From Rhizophagus irregularis (Eukaryota; Glomeromycota; Glomeromycetes; Glomerales; Glomeraceae), in the NCBI RefSeq assembly GCF_026210795.1, contig NC_089444.1, positions 2,408,501 through 2,472,500 on the forward strand: DNA of 64,000 nucleotides, read 5' to 3'. Each line of letters starts with the position of its first letter. Position 1 is the stretch's first letter. The notes under the pieces are model-generated. The model was not told where the DNA came from. It worked only from the letters and a program-made list of their open reading frames with translations, and did no database searches. Below are positions 46,798 through 58,436 of this stretch, piece by piece. A program made the translations under genes and the position numbers.

Positions 46798-49700
46798 CTA
46801 TTAAAATAAATTGATTGAAATAAAAGATAATATATTACTTACTAAATTAAATTCATCATTACAAATAATTTTTCAAAAAATTTCGTACCTCATTTAAAAA
46901 TTTGTTGGTAATATTTTGTGAATTATGTAAACATTTTAAGGCAATTACTTTATTTGGATCATTCCTTTTATATGTTTTTTCATCAGCAACATATTCTAAT
47001 GGACCATCTTTCCAATTTGCAGAATATACTATAGCAAAACCACCTTTACCTATTTCGTTGATATTATTAAACTGATTGTATGGTATCCATTCAAATACTA
47101 TATCTTCATAGCTACCTATCTTTAATTGCATTTCTTGAATGAAATCATCAATTTTTTCATTCCTACTAATCCAATTTGCTATATTTAAGTAATTATTCTT
47201 GATTAAAATATAATCATTTGTATTTGGATTTTGAGATATTCCATACAATAACATAAATGCTCCATTTTTTGTTAAATATTTTTTAGCCTGAAATATAAAT
47301 AAAAAAGATAATCATAGTTAATTTATTAAATTAAAAAAGTATTTAAAATATTTAAGAAAAACGGTATACCTCTTTTATTAGGGATTCAACGGAATTCTGT
47401 GTGTTTTGTAAATATTTTAAAGAAACTTCTTTGCTTGGATCCCTTGTATAATCATTACTATTTTGGTCATCATAATACAATGGACCATCCTTCCATATTG
47501 CAGAATATATTGAAATAGAACTATTTTTGCCAATTTCTTTAATTTCATTAAGTTGATCATATGGTATCCATTCAATTACTGTATCTTCATATGTATTCAT
47601 TTCTCGAATGAAATCATCAATTTTTTCATTTCCACTTGCCCATGTAAGAACTAAAATATAATTATTTGTATTTAAATCTTGAGATATTCCATATATATCA
47701 CAAGTTACTAAATATTTTTTAGCCTAGTAATATATAATAAATAAAAGAAATTAATATATTTATTAAAAATTAATACAAATAATTGTGGAAATTTATACCT
47801 CATTTATTAGGAAATCAATAGGGTCTTCTGAAATAAACAAATATTTTAAAGCAACTTTTTCATTTGAATCTCTTGTATATTCTTCTTTCAAATAATCATA
47901 ATACAATGGACCATCCTTCCAAGTTGCTGAATATACTGTTATACAACCATTTTTACTTATTTCTTTAATTTCATTAAGTCGATTGTAAGGTATCCATTCA
48001 AATATTAAATTCGTTTGATCTGAAAAATGCATTTCTTGAATGAAATTATCAATTTTTTCATTTCCACTTACTAATATGAAATTATTTAAAACTAAAACAT
48101 AATCATTTGTATTTGGATTTTGAGATATTCCATATATATCAAAAATTTTTTTACTAAATTCATCTCTTAAATATTTTTTAACCTACAATAGATAAGAGAT
48201 TAATATAATGCATTAAAAAAGTAAAAGGAATATTTATATAAATATTATACCTCATTTCTTACAATTCTAATAGTATTTTGTGAGTTATGCAAACATCTTA
48301 AAGCAACTTCTAAATTTGAATCTCTTGTATAATTTCTACAATCTTTATTATAATATAATGGACCATCCTTCCATATTGCTGAATATATTGAAATAGAACT
48401 ACTTTTATCTATTACTTCAATTTCATTAAGTTGATTGTATGGTATCCATTCAAATACTGTATTTTCATTTATATCTATTCTTAATGATTGCATTTCATAA
48501 ATAAGATCATCAATTTTTTCATTTCCACTTTCCCAGATATAATTGTTTAGAACCAAAATATAATCATTTGTATCTGGATTTTGGGTCATTCCATATATAA
48601 CACTAGAAATATCTTCATAACCATAAGAATATTTTTTAGCCTTAAATAGATGAGGAATTAATATATTATAATTAAAAAGTATTTAAAGAGATTATATAAA
48701 TTTATATATACCTTGTTAATTACAAATTCAATAGTATTTTGTGAGTCATGTAAAGATTTTAAAGCAACTTTTTTATTTATTAATGAATTTCTTATAAAAT
48801 TTTTATGATCATAATTATAATATAATGGACCATCCTTCCATATTGCTGAATATACTGTTATAGATTCATTTTTACCCGTTTCTTCAATTTCATTGAGCTG
48901 ATTGTATGGTATCCATTCAAATAAATAAGTTTTATATAATTTCATTTTTAATTGCATTTTTTTAATGAAATCGTCAATTTTTTTATTTCCATTTTTCCAG
49001 ATAAAATTGCTTAAAACAAAAATATAATCATTTGTATCTGGATTTTGGGATATTCCATATATAATGTAAATATCTTTATAATCATCATAAGTATTTATTA
49101 AATATTTTTCAACCTAAAATAAATAAGAAATTAATATTATAACAAAAAATTATTAAAGATATTATATAAATTATATACCTCACTTATTACAAATTCAATA
49201 TTATTATGTGAATTATGTAAATATTCTAAAACAACTTCCTTATTTGGATCTCTTGCATAATTACTATAAAGTAGTGGACCATCCTTCCATATTGCTGAAT
49301 ATACTGTTATAGAACCATTTTTGCCTATCTCTTTAATTTCATAAATCTGACTGTATGGTATCCATTCAAATATTACATCTCTTTTATAAAATGATTGCAT
49401 TTCTTGAATGAAATTATCAATTTTTTCATTTTCATTTTCCCAGAAAAAATTGCTTAAAACCAAGATATAATCATTTGTATCTGGATTTTGGGATATTCCA
49501 TATATAGTAAAAATTCCTTTATTACAAATATTTTCTAGATATTTTTTAACCTAAAATAAATGAAAATTAATATAATAAGAAAGTATTGAAAAAATTATAA
49601 AATTTTATACCTTATTTATTACAAAATCAATATTATTTTTTGAGTTATGTAAATATTTTAAAGCAACTTCCTTATTTGGATCTCTTGCATAATTATAATG

Positions 49701-51348
49701 CTTATAATTATAAAGTAATGGGCCATCCTTCCATATTGCTGAATATACTGTTATAGAACCATATTTGCTAATCTCTTGAATTTCATTAAACTGATTGTAT
49801 GATATCCATTCAAATATTGCATCTGAGTGACGCTTATTTTTAAATTGCATTTCTTGAATGAAAGTATCAATTTTTTCATTTCTACTGATCCAATTTGTTA
49901 TATTTATGAAATTATTTTGAACTAAAATATAGTCTTTTGTAACTGGATTCTGAGATATTCCATATAATATGTGAAATCTATAACTGACTGTTAAATATTT
50001 TTTAGCCTGAAAATAACAAAAGAAATAATGAATATTCTAAATTAGAAAAAAATATTTATTCATTAAAGAAGTAATATACCTCTTTTATTAGAAAGTCAAC
50101 GGAATATTGCAAGTTACAAAAGGATTTTAAAGCAACTTCTTTATTTGGATCTCTTGCATAATTATCATACATATATTGCAATGGACCATCCTTCCATATT
50201 GCTGAATATACCATTATAGAACTAATTTTACCTGTCTCTTTAATTTCATTAAACTGATTGTATGGTATCCATTCAAATATTGCATTTGAATTATAATGTT
50301 CAATTTTTAATTGCATTTCTTGAATGAAATCATCAATTTTTTCATTCCCACTGATCCAATTTGTTATGTTTATGTAATTATTTTGAACTAAAATATAGTT
50401 ATTTGTAATTGAATCCTGAGATATTCCAAATAATTTATGACATCCCCTATTGTTTGTCAAATATTTTTTAGCCTGAAATAAAGAAAAATGAAATAGTAAA
50501 TATACAGTATATATTAAAGCATTTATATTATTAAAAAAAACTACCTCATTTATTGGAAAATCAATGGAATATTGTGAGTTACATAAACATTTTAAAGCAA
50601 CTTTTTCATTTGAATATCTTGTGTATTCTTCTTTCAAATTATCATAATATAGTGGACCATCCATCCATATTGCTGAATATACTGTAATGGAACTATTTTT
50701 TCCTGTCTCTTTAATTTCATTAAACTGATTGTATGGTATCCATTCAAATTTAATACCTGATAATTGCATTTCTTGAATGAAATTATCAATTTTTTCATTT
50801 CTACTAATCCATTTTGTTATGTTAATGGAATTATTTTGAATTAAAATATAGTTATTTGTAACTGGATCCTGGGATATTCCGTACAATATATGAAATGCCT
50901 CATTTTTTGTTGAATATTTTTTAGCCTGAAATATAAATAAATGAATAGTAAATAATTGAATCAAAATACTTAAATTATTAAAGGAATATTATACCTCATT
51001 TATTAGAAAATCAATAGAATATTGTAAGTTACATAAATATTTTAAAGCAACTTCTTTATTTGGATTTCTTGTATAACTATTAGTATAGTTATAATTATAA
51101 TATAATGGACCATCCATCCATATTGCTGAATATACTGTTATAGAACTATTTTTGCATGTTTCTTTAATTTTATTAAACTGATTGTATGGTATCCATTCGA
51201 TTATAATGTCATCATAGCGATTTATTTTTAGTTGCATTTCCTGAATGAAATTATCAATTTTTTCATTTCCACTGGTCCAATTTATAAAGTCAGTTTCTAA
51301 ACATTTCTGAATATTATCTTTTGTTACAAGTATGTTTGGAGAAAACAT
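45913..51348 (-). CDS. Kinase with ten tandem N-lobes and one C-lobe, copy C
   Basis: Paralogue of copy B with the same 11-exon layout: 50995-51348 (ATG), 50545-50925, 50080-50472, 49611-50006, 49179-49550, 48712-49113, 48251-48640, 47799-48182, 47370-47723, 46889-47287 and 45913-46797 (stop TAA). It totals 4710 bases, like copy B, though five individual exon lengths differ. Modules keep the leader, EWIPY, the degenerate loop, WKDGP and VALK; in the 47370 exon the lysine motif reads VSLK. The tenth module (exon 46889-47287) again has GKGGFAIVYSA. The last exon has HRD (about residue 1351), DMG and VAPEVLRG, and a longer acidic stretch (YNDDDDDYN) near its end. The intron at 50473-50544 is 72 bases with no stop in frame, so a retained form would stay in frame. 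No disabling change was found, so it is likely expressed if its promoter works. Confidence 0.8.
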
Positions 51349-52343
51349 TGTATAAAAATCCCAAAGATTTTTTCAGAAAATTCTAAAAATTTCTAAAAAA
51401 AAAATTTTTATGTAGTACATAATTTGTTAAATGACTTACGTAAGTATTACGTAAGCTTCTTGGAAATTTTTTTATACAATTCAAAATGGTTGAATCAATG
51501 TTGATTATGTAGCACAAAAAATAAAATTAAGTTTAGCTTTATATTTTCACAGATTTTGTTTGGCCACCAAATTATCGTTAAATTTTATAGTCTATTTTGC
51601 TGATTTATCTAATTCACATTTGTTGGACACTACTAAATTGAAAGACTAAAATGAATATAATTAGAATTTAGATTAAAAAAAGTATGTTCAAATCCTTTAT
51701 CAGCTTTGTACATATTGAAAATTTATATAAATAATAAAATCGTGGTATTATAAACAAAAATGGAGCATTTGCAGTGATAAATAAATAGGTTAAAAACACT
51801 AAAAAAGGAAAATGGAAAGTGCCGATTTTTCCGATATTGTCACGTGAAAGTGAAATTCCGATGTTGTAGTTATATTAAAATTGATAAATTTTAACATTTT
51901 GTTAAATAAATAAATTATTAATATTACAACAATTAACGTAAGTGTCTCCTGGTCATTTTATTTTTATAATAGAAAAGGGTCTTGCATAATCTGCTTACGT
52001 TATCATGAAAACATGTCAATAATATTTATTTTTTATATTACAACTTACTAGGAAACCAAAGTGGTGGATAAATTATGGAATCTGACATCTAAGAAACATA
52101 GAATTACACGAACATCCAGAAATGACGTCCTCAAGCGTACGATCTTCGTTACACTTCGGGCTAGTGATCACTTCGGACTAGTAATCACAAATCTGTACAT
52201 CAATGACTAAAATATTTTGAATATCTTGAATTTTATGGTATCATTGTCCACATGATCTATATATTCGTCAATATTGGCTTTAAACGAAATATCAATAACC
52301 TACAGTATATGATATTTTTCATTATATTTGTTCTTTATGTGGA
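51349..52343. repeat. 5' flank of kinase copy C (shared duplicated block)
   Basis: Non-coding upstream region homologous to the flanks of copies A (3600-3800 and 5090-6010) and B (39513-39780 and 42590-43200). Shared landmarks are paired TTACGTAA motifs about 90 bases before the ATG, a 'gattttgtttggcca' stretch, 'acatattgaaaat', and 'ttacacgaacatc...aaatgacgtc' around 52100-52130. This copy is the least interrupted and probably shows the ancestral spacing. Confidence 0.6.
51435..51454. promoter_or_regulatory. Paired TTACGTAA palindromes upstream of kinase copy C
   Basis: Two TTACGTAA palindromes (51436-51443 and 51447-51454), the first within CTTACGTAAG, sit about 90 bases upstream of the ATG at 51348. 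Equivalent but partly decayed pairs lie before copy B (39594-39614) and copy A (3621-3640). Conservation of position suggests a cis element, perhaps for a bZIP-type factor; that is inference. Confidence 0.4.
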
Positions 52344-52595
52344 TTGGAGTTGGAAGAATTTTATCAAATCACTTTAAGTACAAATGTACTTAATAATATG
52401 TGGGATTCATCAAAAAAAAAAATTCAACGTAAAATATGTAAAATTCTCAATAATGTGAACATAGAATTTAAAGGACAGAATTTTTGTATTTATTGTAAAG
52501 TAATAAAAAGAATACATTTAATAAACTTTAGTTCTAATAATGTCGTAGTAAGCTTTGAAGAAAAATTTCTTTATATTACAAATATACTTGCTTAA
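52310..52595 (+). pseudogene. Small Cys-motif ORF in the C flank
   Basis: Reads CSLCGLELEEFYQ, NVLNNMWDSSKK, FCIYC and ends SFEEKFLYITNILA plus stop TAA. It aligns with 43160-43424 and, more weakly, with decayed sequence at 5860-6010. Paired CxxC motifs suggest a zinc-binding domain. No ATG in frame nearby; probably a last exon or a relic carried with each kinase duplication. Confidence 0.35.
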
Positions 52596-54486
52596 AATCA
52601 TATATACGCAAATTTTTTATGTTTAGATGATCAAATTTTTCATATTATTCCTTAATTAATTCCTGTCATTAGCCAACTGTTTAAGCGATTTATTTATTGT
52701 AATCATCTCAATGAGAAAATTTTTTTATATTTTAAAAATTTTTTTCTTTTTTGTTTTAATACTAAAAAATTTTAATTGATTTGCTTTTTAAAAAAAAAAA
52801 ATTCTGGCTGAATTTTATTAAAAATTCATAAACCTTTATGCAGCCTGAAAATCATCAATTTTACAGTAAATTTCATGAAATCCGGTAATTTATTGTAGGG
52901 TTGTGTAGTATTATGATGTGACTCTTTAAAAGTGTACATCTAGTAAGTACTTTAAAAGACAAGTATATTTTAAGTGAGGTTTTAACATATACTAATCTTG
53001 CACTGAAACGTATATCGTGTTACACAAAGGCTATAATGTTATTCTATCTTCATATAATGGGGGCAGATTTGGCCGGAATTATGGCATTAAGAAATTACGA
53101 ATGTGACAAATAATTGCGTGAAAATTCTAAATCCTCTGAATAATTTATAGTAGAGGTGTGATGCGGGGTGACGAACATTTTATTAAGATCACGTGACTCT
53201 GCCGCTTTAGACCAGACGATGATTGTGATAAGTGTGTTTTTTTTGTGCTTCAAAATTACTATATAATGAAATTATCACTGGTACGTCTTAAGGCATTATT
53301 AAAAATGGGCCGATAATTTAGGCCGATGATTAGTTTAGGACATGAGCTACGTCCTTAAATTTGATGGTAAGTGACGTAATCCGCAATTATGGAAATTATG
53401 CGAAATTTATGTGAAAATTATGAGTGAAATTATGCACATATATAAAGATTAGCATTTTGCGAAATTATGTGTTAAAATTTGTGTTTATCACAAAATTTTG
53501 AGACTTTTGTGATATATTGTGAAATGCGTATACACTGCGACAATAATTTCAAGAGGAAATTGTTACCATGAGTAGAATTTGGGAAAACGTTATATATTCC
53601 GTTTCGGACACTTCAAACATACCATTACAAATGTAAAATATAAAAAATTACTATACTACAGGTGGATTCCACGTCATTGACGAAGTAACACATAAGAGTT
53701 AAGATCATTTTATCGTAGTAATAAAAATTTATTGATAATTAATATGCTTATGACATTACTAACGGGAGTAATAATCAATAACAAATATAATGCAGTGATT
53801 TGTTGTACGTACTGTTTAAAGCGAGACTTATCTATTGTTCTCGATGTTATGTAACATATCCTTAATAGATGCGTTAACCTTCACATCTTGGTAAATATTA
53901 TATATATATATATATTTTTTAATTAGTAACGCGTTTATTAATTATGGTATGAAAAATCTACATATAAATTATACGAACACCTAGAAAATAATATAAAAAT
54001 ATATTACCCTCTATAACTAACCGATCTATTCTAAGACTATGATAAATTTAAAAATTTAAATTTGTTAATTTTCAATATCTATATCTTGTGTGTGTAGATA
54101 TTATATTTTTAATATTTAATGAAATAAATCAACCGAGTCTCGAAAATATTTTGCTGCAGATTAACTTATTACAAATGAGACAAATGAATTAAAAAAACTT
54201 ACTGCTTTTTATATTCATAGTAATTATTACATCCCATATGTATATATATTATTTCATTATTTTGTTTGAATTTTAAATTTTTTATTTACATTTTGCATTT
54301 GCACTACTACTGTATATATAATTACATTTTCATACTATAGTAATAAAAAGCTAATGTGTAAGCCATAAAGTTTACATTATACGCAATGCAATTTTTTAAA
54401 AAATATACACATTGAGTATTTTTACCATCATTTCTCTTCCATCTTTTCTCCTCTTCCTTATTTTCCCATTAATCAGTAATAAATCA
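52596..54486. other. Intergenic between kinase block and CRN gene
   Basis: No ORF above noise. A (TA)n run at about 53900. 54430-54486 is the 3' end region of the CRN gene. Confidence 0.45.
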
Positions 54487-57400
54487 CTAATCATGGCACA
54501 TCTCCCATTTATCAATCAAAGACTGACCCTCTTCCTGTTCAAATATAATAGGTAAAAAAGATCTTATTGCATTTTCCCCATCCAATTCATTCTCACCAAA
54601 GGTGCTCCAATATCTATCTAATGGCCAAGGGCGTGCATAAAGTACTTTAGATAGTCGTTCATTAATTTCATCATCAAATTCAAACGCTTCAACGCCTCGA
54701 ATATACATAATTTTTGCTTCTTCTCCAGGAAATTTTGATCGTGTATATATAAAATCTACGCTTATCAGTTCTGATGTTGCTTTTTCTGGGGTTTCTCCCT
54801 TTTGAAAATCGGTATAGATACCTAGAATCTTATAATCTTCGTGCGATTTACCAAAAACACTTACTGGATTTATTAATAGGAAATTGTCTGCCGATTTATA
54901 GGTTGATTGTTTTGCATTCTTGTTTTGAATTGATATGACGCCATAACCAGAAGAGTATTTAAAGGGAATGACATGATCGATATTTTCGAACCCAAATGGC
55001 ATCTTGATGGCAGCATGGCGGTGATAAGCTTCTATGACAAGATCCTCCATTAGGAATTTATTCCCTCCAGATTTCACACAATCCATATTGGTAGCCAGCA
55101 AAGATATCCAATGATTAAATCCAACTTCTGCATCATTTATTTCCAATTCGTCAAGAAGCACATCATGGCCATTCATTTTTTCTAAAAATGATCTTAAGGG
55201 AACTTTCTCCAAATATGTAACTTCTGGTCCAAACATTTACATCTCCATATCTCATCGAAAATAGGATGCGATTGACAAGTTCTCTTCTTTCTCCCACTTC
55301 TACTACCCCACGATTGAGCAGTTCCACCAATGTGTCCAAGCAGTTTTTCCAACCAACATTAATGATTCCTTTTAGAGCTCCAGATGCAAGGATAGCATCA
55401 GAAGGATATGTGCAAAGAATACTTGTACGATCAGGTGAAATCCCTATAGCAGTAGCCATATGGGATGCTATCAGATCGTCTACTTCTGCAATTCGAGGAG
55501 GAACTTCAAGAGCCAGGGTGCAAGATATACATGCAAAGTTAGCAATATAATCATCCTTCTTATTGCTAAAGTTGCGGATCTTGCACAAAGCTAGTTGAAT
55601 AAGTTCATCGACTCCAACTCCGGCTTTAGCAAGAGAGCCCCAAAGGGGAGTTCCTAGATATGCAACCCTTTCAAGATCGTAATTTTTATCAAAGTTTTCT
55701 TTACCAACGTTTTCAGCAAGTAATGCTAACACGTCCGTGGTACTGACATCTAAATACGCAGGAAATATTTTGAAATTAGTTGTTCTGGCAGAGACGGTAT
55801 CTATTATCGTTGGAGGAAGGAAATTGTCAATCTTCCTATTTGTGCTGAGAAGAATATTAAAGAATCCTATCCATGGAATATGCCGAATTTGTTGTCTCCA
55901 TAGAACAAAGTAGGTATCACCATCCTTTCTCCGCGTAATCAATTCATGTGCCTCGTCAATACAACAAACTACAGGGATATCTATTCCGGGAAATAATTTC
56001 TTAACAAATTCTTGGTTATTGTATTTTGGTAGAGAAGATTCACTTTTCACTAACGATCTCAAAACAGTATTCCAGAATTCTTCACATTCGCGATCACCGC
56101 TAATTTGAATATTCCAAAACTGCTCTGTATTCCATCCTTTGTCTTTAATTTTTTCGATTGCGCCACACAAAAGAGCCCTAAATTTATTATCCCGAATTGT
56201 ATCCAGAACTTGTTGAGCATAAGGTGTTGATTTGGGGTATCCAGAACTATACTCACTACGTTTGCAGATGTACAAGACATAGATCCCCTTGGTTCTCAAT
56301 TCCGCCACAAGCCGCGTTTTACCGGAACCGGAGCTTTGTGTGATTGCTAAATAAGGGGCGTACCTTCCATCTGACAACCAAGTTTCATGAAATTGATTTA
56401 GCCGAGCGTAAAAGCCTTCCAGAACAGTGCCCTGGTATTCAGTTTGGAATGCTTTTTTAATTCTTTCCCATTCATAATCATCTGTAAAAAAATAATAATA
56501 TATACAGTGTAATGAGAAAAAAAATAATGATTTATAAACGCAGAACACCTAACAGTTTGTTTAAAACAATTGATTACCTTCTTCGAGCTTCACCTTTTTG
56601 TTTGGAAAGTCTAAAAAAGAAGAAAGTGCGCAAGTAAATAAAATGTCAGAATTGTATTTAGATTTTGAAATATTCGAATCCAGCCATGGTACACATACCA
56701 ATAATTATAATAACATCTAATTCCATATTATATAGATTATCAATAGAAATAGTGGGATCCAAGGTTTTCATTTCATTTCTTTTGCGAAGGGAGAACATCC
56801 CATGGGAATATTTTCTGAGGGTATTAAACCTATCTTTGATTAATTCTTTTAGATCATCTAGATAATGAATTCCATTTTCTTCCAGTTCTTCTCGCTCAAA
56901 TAAGACTGTACCATAATGATCATAACGAACCAACATTCTCTTATCTTTTTTAGTTAGATAGAATGTGATTAAAGAGTATTAAGACATTTCGTAATAAAAT
57001 TCGTATATGGGCCAAAACAATTGATTACCTTCTTCGAAATTCACCTTTTTGTTTGGGTTTGGAAAGTCTAAAAAAGGAGAAAGTGCCAAAAAAAGTCAAT
57101 AGACAATTTAAATAAGAAGTAACGGAAAGATGGGGACTACGAAGATATGAAAAAGAATATAATACAGCGCAGAATTGGCAGGAAGCACATTATTTTATAA
57201 CAATGAAAAAATTGAATAAATGTATTTTTTTCAACAGTTAATTTCTTGTTCGAGAGGTAAAACATTGAGAGGCACTTACCGTTACCAGCGATATCATAGA
57301 TGGCGATGATTTGGATATTTCTTATGTTTTCCTTTATAAAATTTTGATCATTAAGTTCATTTTCAAAATATTTTTCAACCAGTTTAAGAGGATCCATTTC

Positions 57401-57673
57401 TATTCCGCCAAGTTCGACAATGTCATCTTCAGTAGAAATTTTTTCGATATCAACATTATGGACATTAACTTTCCAAAGTTTCATGTATTCTTGAATTTTG
57501 TACATTCCCCTGATATGGTTTCTTAAAAGTGCAACGTTGAGTTGGTTTAAGTAGATTTTTAGATCATTTTGTTCATCATACAATATGTACTTTCTTTCAT
57601 CAGAGTCTTTGAAAATAGAAATTGTTTTTACATTTCTATTGTTTACAAGTAAGCAATTAAACGACCGATCCAT
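54487..57673 (-). CDS. Crinkler (CRN)-type protein: ubiquitin-like header, P-loop NTPase, REase-like domain; one frameshift
   Basis: Exons inferred: header 1, 57280-57673 (ATG at 57673, contains MKLWKVNV, the LWK-type core of CRN headers); mini-exon 1, 57029-57067; alternative header 2, 56699-56936 (own ATG); mini-exon 2, 56578-56610; main exon from 56481. All junctions are phase 1, so either header can join the body. The body has Walker A (SSGSGKT), Walker B (VVCCIDEAHEL) and helical regions typical of CRN NTPases. The C-terminal part has the REase-like pattern: Asp in NIDHVIPF, then IQNK (Q-x-K). One surplus base at about 55236 separates the NTPase and nuclease frames, so the copy is disrupted unless this is a sequencing error. 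Family members act as effector-like proteins, often nuclear; the role here is unknown. Confidence 0.7.
56578..56936 (-). other. Second CRN header cassette (alternative first exon plus mini-exon)
   Basis: ATG 56936, 79 codons plus one base, ending at a strong donor (GTATGT, 56698). It reads MLVRYDHYGTVLFEREELEE, DLKELIKDRF and MFSLRKRNEMKTLDPTISI, with a hydrophobic strand LDVIIII: a ubiquitin-like layout different from header 1. It is followed by its own copy of the phase-1 mini-exon. The surrounding block of about 70 bp (mini-exon plus intron edge 'ggtaatcaattgtttt') duplicates 57015-57080. Confidence 0.55.
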
Positions 57674-58436
57674 TAGGAGATATAGATAAAAGGAGTAAGT
57701 TTAAAATAAGAAAAAAAGTTTGAAGAAAGAAGTTTGATAGCGTATTTGAAGGTAAATATACTCTGAAAGTATCAATTTATCAGTAGTTTCTAAGCTAATA
57801 TGGTTTGCATGAAAAAATCTGATTACTGATTTCATCAGTGATTATAAAGTGATGACTTGATTTAGAGTGCAATGTTGGCTAAACCTTGCGTAATTCTGAC
57901 CGTTATATGTACTACATGTTATACGAGTTCGAAATAAGGCAACTGTGACCCCTGGTCACGATCTCATGATTATGCGTAAAGCTTGTAACTAGTGTCTTTA
58001 TACATAGAAAAAAATTGGTATGTGGACGAAACTGGATCTGATTTAACTTTACCAGATAAATGTTAAAAAAACGAAGTTAAGTTGTAAAAAGAATTTGAAT
58101 AATAGAGGTAGTCTACTTTTTTGGAGGAAGCGGAAAGAAGGATTATTGTTATTCATAACTTAGGAGTTAACTAAAAAGAGAATAACTTTTCCGCAATATT
58201 TATTGTAAAACGGTATTGTGGATAATATATTGTAGTATGTGATCCAATATGTGATCCACAAAGTGTTTTTTTACGTTGAATGATTTATATATTTAATTTA
58301 TGTAATAAAAGCTTCCATTGATGATGTTTTAATTGTTTGGGAACACATAATGATCGAGAACAAATTTTAGACTCGATTAATAAGTAGTAAGTTGAATATA
58401 TATATTGTATTAATGATTTTAAATTATTTAATATAG
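57674..58436. other. Spacer between divergent CRN and TRP-like loci
   Basis: Likely contains the CRN promoter. No coding support for the missing 5' exons of the TRP-like gene. Confidence 0.4.

Noticed and set aside
55266-55550. Plus-strand ORF of 94 codons
   Set aside because: Antisense to the CRN NTPase exon.
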